DNA of 64,000 nucleotides, from contig ML978124.1 in the NCBI GenBank assembly GCA_010015805.1, positions 62,001 to 126,000 on the forward strand, read 5' to 3'. Shown here one piece after another: positions 55,906 through 64,000 of this stretch. The translations under genes were made by a program, and so were the position numbers. The notes beneath the pieces are model-generated. The model was given only the letters and a program-made list of their open reading frames with translations, made no database searches and was not told where the DNA came from. This stretch comes from Rhizodiscina lignyota (taxonomy: Eukaryota; Ascomycota; Dothideomycetes; Aulographales; Rhizodiscinaceae). Position 1 is the first letter of the stretch; each line of letters starts with the position of its first letter.

Positions 55906-56353
55906 GATCAACGAGGAATAGTTTTTGAGAGGCCTGAGTGGCAGATCAAAAATGTGAATAGGTTGATTGTAGAAGGAAGCTCTCTGTGGGAAGTAGTGAT
56001 TATATACACGAATTCTGGTACTAGGCTACAGCTCACATCCTTTTACTTCTTTGAACGAGTAAGTACAGCTTGAGACTCACTTTCACCAGTGGTGTATCCT
56101 TAGGACTACGAAATAGGACTAGGTTAGACCCTTGGCTTGGCGTCCGCGGGCCCACGGAGGGAGCGACGGAGCAATGACCCTCTGAATCTCCACCTGCCTC
56201 TCTCTTTGGCTCTCTCCACCGCTGAATGACTGCCCATAATTCAGTCCGGAGCTTGGTGCAACCATATCAAGCCTGTGATTGTGGACCCAAGTTCGACCAT
56301 CGTGGTTAAGCCTCCCATGTCCGCGGCTCCGCGGGCCTTGCGCCACCGTCACA
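55906..56353. promoter_or_regulatory. Shared divergent promoter of the O-methyltransferase and Zn2Cys6 regulator
   Basis: 448 bases between the two starts. A TATATA box at 56001-56006 suits the minus-strand gene. Two CGG-type half sites occur in the window, including CCGCGG near 56323, the kind of triplet Zn2Cys6 proteins bind. Autoregulation or co-regulation is an inference. Confidence 0.4.
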
Positions 56354-58457
56354 ATGATACCGGCCATGCAAAGGAATGCATGTCTATCATGTCGTCAAAG
56401 GAAGCTGAAATGCGATAGACAGCAGCCATGCGCAAACTGTGTCGCTCGCTCGATCGAGTGTAACCAACAGCAACTCCCGCCAGTCACGCGAGGAGTGAAA
56501 AGACCTCCGGACGAGTCGGATCCATCGACAATATCGCATATCCTCACCAGACTAGATCGAATTGAAGCTTGCATAAATCGAACGCAAGACAATGATATTG
56601 ACAACCTTGTCTCAACCCCAATTGGAAATGAGCTGAGCAAGATACGAAACGTCGTTCCAACCCCGGCCTCGAAAGTCCACGCACCGTCGACCGATAGAAC
56701 CACTCCTTCGGTCCACTCTGAAGGCGCAGTGCAACGGGTTAAATTTTCGGCAAATGACAACTTTTTGGTGTGTTTTTAATCCTAATATACCGCTTCCTTA
56801 GATAACTGTGGACAGCGCAATGCACTGATGCATAATCTTTACATATCGATCTCAGCAGACTCCCGAGTTCAGCAACACGCGGACTCCCATCAGATTCAGC
56901 TACCTCCTAAATGGGAGACGCTTCGCTTGTTTCAGGTCTACTTTAATTACATTGGCCACTTCCAACACATCATCTACGAGCCACATTCTCGCATTTTGAT
57001 TGAGGAAGTCTATTACCAAGTGGTTCATGTCTCAACGACAACTGCACCGCGGGGTTTAGCTTTGATATTAGCTGTCATTGCAATAGCAGTCATGCTCGAG
57101 CCTCTCCACGGTAATCTAGATGAAGTCCTCCCGATTCTCAAAGAACGACTGAGGATATGTGCTGTGTACATCCGATCGTCTATGGACTGCTTGGAACAGC
57201 ATCGCCGAAGAATGAATCATACACTCGAAAATGTACAAGCTATGCTTATTCTCCAATTCCTCATCAGCCACATTGAAGCCTTTTCTGCCCGATCCCGTGG
57301 CTTACTCGCCGAGGCCACTACGGTATCTCAAAGTCTCGGCCTCCATCTCATCGATTCGACAACAGCCAAAGGAAGCCTATCACAGAATAGGACAGATCTA
57401 ATTACTCGAGAGATAAAGCGAAGAGTTTGGTGGTACCTAACGGCGATGGATTGGATGATTTCCATGACAGAAGGTAGGGGGTTTCTGTTTCACGGGTCGG
57501 ATGAATTGCTAACTCGATGAAGGGCCATTTGACGCAGTTTACCTCATACAGCCGAGGTTTATCACTTCCAATATCCCTAAGCATGTCAATGATGACGATC
57601 TTGGAAATCCTAACATCAAAGAGCGGCCACTGTCAGAACCGACTACCATGTCGTATGTTTTGAATCGTCTCAAGGTCGCAGAGATATCTCGGTGCATTTC
57701 AGACGTGACACCGCACGATCCAAACGATGCGACTTACGAACTAATACTATCACTTGATTCCAAACTTGAATCGTTAATTCGAGGCCTCCCGGCGTTCTTC
57801 AACATTGAAACCGCCGACTCGGAAGAGACTGGACTAATCGACCAGACACACCCGTACATCCCTATGCAACGACTCATAATTAATATGATGATCAATCTTA
57901 TGCGATGCAAACTCCACTTTCCCTATTTCGCTGGACACCCGAGAAAATCTCTCCATGCCTTCTCACGAGATGCTAGCTTGAAAGCTGCTCGACACGTACT
58001 CTCGGCGCATCGGGACATGATCACCTCGGATATGTCGCACTCCGCTGATTTCATGAAGATCCAAGGAACAGTACTGCACATGTTTATCGGGGCACTCATT
58101 CTAGCGACAGATCTCTGTTGTAACCAACATCATGGCGAGGATCGTGAAAGTCAGTCGTCCGAGTTGATGGCGGCGCTAAAACAGCTGGAAGGCATAAAGC
58201 AACATTCTCAAATTGCTGCGAAGTTCCTCGAGGTTCTGACGGAATTGCTTGTCAAGTACGGAGTTTGGACCCCCTCCACGGCTGTTCCGTCAAATACGGA
58301 GAATGAATCGGATCCAAATGTGCACTCTCTTGAGAATGGCCACGTGAGTGCACAAGACTTCGATATACCCTTCTCGGATATACCCTTCCCCTTTGATGAT
58401 CTATGGAAGACATTTGTGGAATGGCCTGCAGCTTTTGACATGATTGATGTCTTGTAA
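56354..58457 (+). CDS. Zn2Cys6 transcription factor with fungal-specific regulatory domain
   Basis: Three exons by phase: 56354-56767, 56873-57473, 57538-58457; 644 aa. The zinc cluster Cx2Cx6Cx5Cx2Cx6C is at residues 10-36 (ACLSCRQRKLKCDR). The Fungal_trans domain starts in exon 2 with FQVYFNYIGHFQHIIYEP, then LGLHLIDS and REIKRRVWWYLTAMDWMIS, and continues in exon 3. The first intron (105 nt) is placed so that exon 2 begins at QHADSHQ, the only AG that keeps frame; this boundary is the least certain. Start 56354 (MIPAMQRNA) or 56366 (MQRNA). Divergent from the O-methyltransferase, so it may regulate it. Confidence 0.85.
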
Positions 58458-58933
58458 CGTAGCAGCCCGGCAAGAGGATGACAAAAAGTTGGCCACAGCT
58501 TTCAAGACTGTGCAGCCGTCTATGTACAGCACGTATAGGTAATATAGGATGCAAGTTTTTCAATAGCCCACTGTTATTTAATACACTCTAGAGAACATAT
58601 AACTGAATTTTCAGAGATAGTCTTGGTTTCCCTCTCTCTTTTTCTCTAAACTTCTACCTTGAGAAATGAAAAATGAAGCAAAACTGACAGCCTCAACATT
58701 CTTTTTCGTATATCTAACAACCTGAAGCGACAAATAGTGATCTAACCTAAGAAATGAAAATTAAGCAAAACTGACGACTCAACATTCTTTTCCGAACTAC
58801 TACATGTATGACACCTGATACATCGTTGCGTGAGATTGTCGAGTTATGGTCCCTGCCTCTGGTACGTTGGCTGCCATGCTCTTGAGAGATTGACTCGGCG
58901 AAGAAACCCAACGAGGATTCAGTTGCCCACTCT
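58458..58933. other. Intergenic spacer
   Basis: About 480 bases between convergent genes. An imperfect local duplication of about 80 bases (aaatgaagcaaaactgacag near 58669 and aaattaagcaaaactgacga near 58757) is present. Confidence 0.45.
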
Positions 58934-59425
58934 TCACCCACCGAAATTGTACTTGAAGAGCTGCTGTGAATTACACGTTGCTGGATTTACGCCTTGATTC
59001 ACTGGTTCAAACAAATTCTCGACCAAATATAACTCGTACATCTCATCTTGAGCTGACTCGCTGTACCACGTCCCGACGCGATATTGGCAATCTGCAGGTC
59101 CGGTGCCGTCTTGCCTGTGTAGGAAAATACTGGCGATATCGTTCAGCGCCTGTTGACAATGTTTGCTGGTGCGCGAATTCTTGATGGTGAAACTGACGGT
59201 CGCCATCCCGTCGGAGCTTGTAACCTGGTGGGACACGGGGTTTAAGATCGCTTTCCATCCAGCCACATCACCGCAGAATTGATTGATAGTATTCCCAATG
59301 TCATTAGTAGGATCATGGATATCCGATTGAATACTGTTCGCGTAGTCGCATACGACGTAGCCGCCTCGAACGCCGAGGAAGAAGGCTGAAAGGAGAGTGA
59401 GAGCTGAGATGATTTTCGGTGCCAT
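58934..59425 (-). CDS. Small secreted protein, cysteine-containing
   Basis: Single exon, 163 aa. The chosen start is ATG 59425 (MAPKIISALTLLSAFFLG, a good signal peptide followed by VRGGY). An upstream open frame of 58 codons without a signal is unlikely to be used. The mature protein has five cysteines (VVC, QFC, KHC, ADC, ATC) and aromatic-rich segments such as YRVGTWYSES. I do not recognise a domain. Its size, signal and Cys content fit fungal apoplastic proteins or effectors, but no function can be read from sequence. It lies between two Zn2Cys6 regulators and has no obvious partner. Confidence 0.75.
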   Translation of the reverse strand: MAPKIISALTLLSAFFLGVRGGYVVCDYANSIQSDIHDPTNDIGNTINQFCGDVAGWKAILNPVSHQVTSSDGMATVSFTIKNSRTSKHCQQALNDIASIFLHRQDGTGPADCQYRVGTWYSESAQDEMYELYLVENLFEPVNQGVNPATCNSQQLFKYNFGG

Positions 59426-60036
59426 TGCGACTGATATTGAAGTGGTCGAGGGGCGAGAAACAGGAGGATCTGAAGGACAGCAATTAGTATTACAAGTATA
59501 TGTTCGTATATGTTCGGCTAAACGTACTACAATGTAGCGAACGTCTGGTTCTGCGACTCTGAAATAAAAAAGAGAGTAGAGCACCAAGACAGTTCTCAAT
59601 CTGATAGTAGCCTAATGAATGAAGAGGTTTTCTATCATCCTGAAGACTGTCAACATCAGGATGCCTTCATTCTTATAGTACAATATCGGTTGCACGTCCT
59701 CTGTTCATCTGGTTAACCATTATCCTATCCAGGTCCGGAAAATTAATATTCGACATTTCAGTCAAATTACATTCAGTTCAGCTGAATTTAGGGCGGAATG
59801 AGAATGAGACATTGAAACATGTTGATTTTCCCCTGAGCTGAAGAAGAGAACTGATTCTTGCTATAGCCGTTCAGGTAATTAAGCTAAACGATTTTGTCGC
59901 CCGCGTGCTGGCTTCCTCTCAATCTCGCTAGAGATCAATTGCCTGTTTTGGCAGTTCGCAGTCGAGAACAGGTTGGACAATAGCAAAGAGTTCTCACTTT
60001 AGTAACCGCTCAAAGTCCCGAAAGAAACGATCGGCA
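59426..60036. other. Intergenic spacer / promoter of the small secreted protein
   Basis: About 610 bases; nothing else recognised. Confidence 0.45.
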
Positions 60037-61855
60037 TCAGGTGTCAAGATTGTCTATTCGCTCTACTATCTCGCCCCAGAGCAGCCGATGCGTTGGCTCA
60101 TCTTGTAATTCGTGCCATATGACCCTTTTCAGCGTTGCTCGCATGTCCTCCCAAGATGATATCCCCATCTCTCCAACCATGCATGCCAGATGGCCTACGA
60201 ACCACGTCCGCTCTGGGCTGCCAAATGCTCCAACGCCTCCGGCTGAAAGTAGCCACAGTAAGACTGGATTTGCCGCACCCGTGATCATCAGCGGCCTCAG
60301 AGCCTCTTTCAGATCGTGCTGTGCTTTACTGACCATGAGTATCGGATCAGGTTGATGTCCGCACCATTGCGAAAACACATGCAATGCAGCTGTCCAACGG
60401 CATGCTTCTGCAATGAGGTATCTCTCCGAACCTTGTTCGAGCACGGGTGATAAGCTCAAAATACGCTGGAGAGTTGAGCAGAGAAAAGTCAGCACTGAGA
60501 GGTATGTCTGCGTGGAGTCGCAGTCCTCCGCTGTCTGGTATGTCGCGGCAAGGAGCCGTATATTACGCAAGCAGGCGGCAAATTCTACGTCTACGCCATA
60601 TTCTTCGAAGTCGACATATTCGAAGGCATCAAAACGTGGTAGCACTTCGTAGTACCACTGAGGATTTTCAATACCGTTAACAAGATCAATGATGGGGAAT
60701 GGTTCGTCTACTGCTGCAACAAACATGCTAAGTGAGAAGTAGTTAGCACTATCCGTAGTATCGGGTATCGATTGCTTAGGTGTGAATGGGATATCTGTCA
60801 TACCAGAAAACAATATTAGCAACCATCGCATTGGATTTCCGCAATCCATTGAATCCACCTCGGATTTCCGCCATCTTCTTCAGTCCTTGAATATGCATCT
60901 GCACCATCCGAATGTTGCCCTTCTCGTGCTGCAAGCAGTCAGCTCACACACCAAATTGAAGAACCTTTCATACTTACCTCTATCGCTGCAAGTCCAGCAA
61001 CCGCACTGATGGTTTGATCAGACACTGCCACGCCTGAATCCGACGAGTGCTGCACCCGTTCTCGCAATAACCGAATACATTCGCTCATTAGACGTTTCGA
61101 CTGGCGTACATCCGTCTTCGCATGAGATTTTTCCAAGTGGATAGCACTGAGCTGTAGTGTGACGTGGTAGAGGACTTCATCGCTGTAGATGATGGGAGCA
61201 TAGTATTCTGTCTGAGGGTTCTTCCCAGGCGCAGGGTAAAATGGGAACATATTGAAGACGCAGGTCGAGAAATCTAGAAGAGTCAGTGAGGTTATGAACT
61301 TTGTGCCAAGTACAGAAGGAATGTAACATACAATGCTTCAGCAAGTAGTCGGCGTTGTTCTCGCTCGTTGGAGGATGCGTCTGAAAAGGGTCGAGAAGCT
61401 CTGGGTCGATGAATTTCGGTACCGATGGAGCTGATCTTCTTCGAGCATGCTGCGTCGACTTGAAGATGGAAAACACCGTTTCGTCAGTTTCGATGTCGCC
61501 GGTGTCCTTCGCCATAGTGCCAACTTGGCCGGGGCTCGAGATATCGACATTGTATTCGCAAGTCTTCTTCGATCCTTGGAAATATATTTTGCAATTAACA
61601 CAGAGAGGATGCGTCTCATCACACTGCTCCCGTCAGCATATCTCAGGTGACAGACAATACGGAACGATTCAGGAGCAGCCTCCAAAGTGAAAGAATGACC
61701 CAGGACAGTGGACTACGAGTGTGCGACCGACAAGGACTCACCTTGATCTTCCTTTCTTTGCAAGTCTTGCAGCCTTTTCGAGATTTTTTGTGAGCTCGTG
61801 GGGCGACTAGTCTCTGACACTCCTCTGAGTGCTGGTCAGCGTTTGGATAAGTCAT
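60037..61855 (-). CDS. Zn2Cys6 transcription factor (Fungal_trans_2 type)
   Basis: Five exons on the minus strand: 61742-61855, 61332-61623, 60978-61273, 60804-60928 and 60037-60727; 505 aa with all phases closing. The zinc cluster is split by intron 1 (KGCKTCKERKIK / CDETHPLCVNC...) and reads Cx2Cx6Cx6Cx2Cx10C at residues 29-60. Downstream, YFSTCVFNMFPFYPA, then YSDEVLYHVTLQLSAIHL, VAGLAAIE / HEKGNIRM, GLKKMAEIRGGF and SNAMVANIVF show the order of the C-terminal domain. Four introns (46-118 nt) distinguish it from the less-interrupted regulators nearby. The first intron is unusually long for this window. Target unknown; probably a local pathway regulator. Confidence 0.9.
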
Positions 61856-64000
61856 CGGGTTCGGGTTCGGGACAGTGGCTTAGAGAATAGGGGTTCTGGT
61901 AGGGTAAGGTTTGAGATGACAGAATGACTTCGCCCTGGAAAAGAACGTTGAGTACTGAATTCGATACAGTCGCAATACGGTCGCCTTCCCAGTCCTCGTC
62001 TCCGCAGCTCTCGAATTTCTGACTTGAAAAGGGGGTCCTTTGAGCTTACCTACTTATTCTGCTTCGAGATCGCTTTGCAAGGCTTTGCAATCTATCGACG
62101 GACTGTTCAATTCTGGTACATCTGTCATCGGCTTCGGGTGCATATGTAATCGAGAGAACTGTATAGATGATGTCGCTAGATCTTCAGATCGGGCTGAGAG
62201 ATTCTGATTGGAATATGGCATATATGACGAGCTGAATCACAATTACCCGCTGCAATGAAGGTGTGTTAGATTTGCGGTTGGTTATCTTTATTCGGCCGTC
62301 AGGGTCCACTCACGTACATTAGAGCGTCCGCCATCAGACGGGAACTCATCCGACAGGCTGTGACGCTTTGCCACGGCCTGACTAAACTATCACGGTGATA
62401 TTTTATCCCCAAGCGAAGTTAATGTTGTATCGCATTTCGGTATGTTTTCAACTGTTTCTTAGTACGAGAACACAAGAGTAAGATTTCGTTCTAAATCGAA
62501 CGTCATAACGCAGACAGAACTCCTTAGTGCATGCAGGTTTCAGCATATCACAGAAGACCCGGGATCGAGGGCGTCAAAGCTGATCCCAACCATCTCTACA
62601 AGGATTCGAATTCCAGTGAGATATTCAACGAACTATAAAGGTAGTTATCGTCGTTTGGCTCATGGATTCTCAAGCGAGATGCTATGAGAGCTATTTGCTC
62701 GACTTGTCATCCACCCAGAAACGAAAGTCGACTTGATACCTACCCACAATATAAGAAATCAGTGTTTGGAGCACATGCAGCAAGCTCACCGTGATCTAGA
62801 TGCCTCCAGGGTTGAGATCCTCCTTCAACTACCGTCCCTTGGCGCTGTTGTTGCCACTCATGTTCTTGAACATCGTGGCGTCAGACCAATTGACTGTAGC
62901 TCACCGCTTCGAGCTCGTCGAGCAAATGGCCTGCTCCTGACGTGTATGAACAGCTCCCCATGCCGTATCTATGCACAGGATCACGTTAGCTTCTGTTGAC
63001 CGGTCGTTTCCTTCACGGTGATCGATCCCGATCGATCCAAATGGCTGCAGCAGAACAAAGAATCTGCGCAAGTGCGATGTCCCTTCTAGTACCGTGACAC
63101 CATTCTGTTATGGTGTGGGAGGTTGTTGAATCGAACTTTCTTCTGTCAAATTATTTGCCGCTGATGCTGGAGACTGGATTGGGAGGTGAGTGGCCCTGGC
63201 ACCTTCTTCACGGGACGTACGATGACATATTCCGGGAGAGCAGCGGATCCCAGAAATACTTAAAGCGCATATTAAGAGATGATTCAAATTGGTCGTGGTG
63301 GCTGTTTTCAACCTGCAGTATGAATCAGAACGGTACAGTTCGACTCTCATCGCCATGATCGACACACGTATTGATGAACCGGATTGCGAAGAAATAGCTC
63401 TGAAGAGTTCTTGACTTGAAGGCCGAAGGCCGGGACTTCTCAGGGACTTCAAGAATACTCGAAACATGAGCAGAACTGAAACATAAACAAAAGGACATCT
63501 TCGACTTAGAGTTGTTTCCGAAAGCAGACCATATGGTCTTCAATCAGGAATGCCATAATAAAGGGGACAGAAATCATCATTGGGCATGGTCATGGATTCC
63601 GTCACATCCCGCGTCGACAGTTGCGAAGGAGATGATCTTGTCCTTGCCTCTCAAAATGTTCATCGACAAAAGGCTTGTTGGCGGTTTTCACAATGAAGTT
63701 ATCGCCTAGAGCCTGTTGCCCGGTTCCGATGTTACCAGGGAATGAAGGTTTCGATATGGGGCGAAAGATGGATCGATGTCGGACTCCAGGTTCATTCAAC
63801 TGTCAACATGCATCAATCGTCCCTGGCATAGGCGAGCCATTAGTCGCGCTGCGATGCAGGATGGCGTTCTGTTCCACAATGAACAAGATTTCTGACGCGT
63901 TCGGCCGCAAACTCGTTAGTTCTCGACGACGATGCTGGAATGAGGGAGGTGAGAAAGGAACGAATTGCCCCGACCACGTTCGGGCGAATAAACGTTGGCG
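61856..64000. other. Gene-poor window end
   Basis: About 2.1 kb without an assignable gene. Frames at 62733-62999, 63110-63358 and 63512-63709 (plus) and 63602-63799 (minus) show no family features. A minus frame open from the window edge to about 63810 might be the end of a gene outside the window, but it has no recognisable motif. Confidence 0.4.

Noticed and set aside
62733-62999. 88-aa plus-strand open frame
   Set aside because: No family features; spacer at the window end.
63602-63799. 65-aa minus-strand open frame near the edge
   Set aside because: Might be part of a gene outside the window but shows no recognisable motif.
1-64000. tRNA, rRNA and CRISPR searched by eye
   Set aside because: No B-box-like GGTTCGA sequence in a tRNA-like frame, no rRNA and no regular spaced repeats were seen.

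Overview
The window is nuclear DNA from a filamentous ascomycete (Pezizomycotina). Genes are spread over both strands with 0.3-2 kb spacers. Introns are short (about 45-105 nt) with GT..AG ends and CTAAC-type branch sites. Families typical of this group are present: HET domain, fungal Zn2Cys6 regulators, Dal5-type MFS carriers, Trk K+ transporter, SUKH/Knr4, and a PsiD-like pyruvoyl decarboxylase. The class (Dothideomycetes or Leotiomycetes look plausible) cannot be fixed from this sequence alone.

Layout. 1-7 kb: a C11orf54-like DUF1907 protein, a SAM methyltransferase, a short-chain dehydrogenase and a truncated glycerol-3-phosphate dehydrogenase fragment. 7-20 kb: a small secreted Cys-containing protein, a glutathione S-transferase, a Dal5-like carrier, a PsiD-like decarboxylase, a 2EXR/F-box-like protein and a SUKH protein. 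20-29 kb: a second methyltransferase, a histidine phosphatase head to head with a HET-domain gene, and a secreted PQQ-type beta-propeller protein. 29-39 kb: mitochondrial SDH4 convergent with a Trk potassium transporter, a broken transcription-factor-like gene, an alpha/beta hydrolase and a CapA-type metallophosphatase-like protein of bacterial character. 39-45 kb: a stretch of decayed genes (a frame-broken MFS carrier, an unresolved Cys-rich secreted protein region and a beta-propeller lectin relic behind a well-formed promoter). 45-62 kb: an FAD monooxygenase, an NmrA-like Rossmann protein, a Zn2Cys6 regulator, an amino-acid permease, an O-methyltransferase divergent from a second Zn2Cys6 regulator, a small secreted protein and a third Zn2Cys6 regulator. 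62-64 kb holds nothing I can assign.

How the genes may work together. Housekeeping functions (SDH4, Trk, permease, GST) are mixed with accessory ones. Two groupings deserve attention: a decarboxylase/carrier/methyltransferase neighbourhood at 11.8-21 kb, and a regulator-rich tailoring-enzyme neighbourhood at 45-62 kb (monooxygenase, O-methyltransferase, NmrA-like protein, permease and three Zn2Cys6 regulators) with no PKS, NRPS or terpene synthase in view. Exon boundaries given here were placed by eye from splice signals, reading-frame phase and family conservation; none is backed by transcript data.
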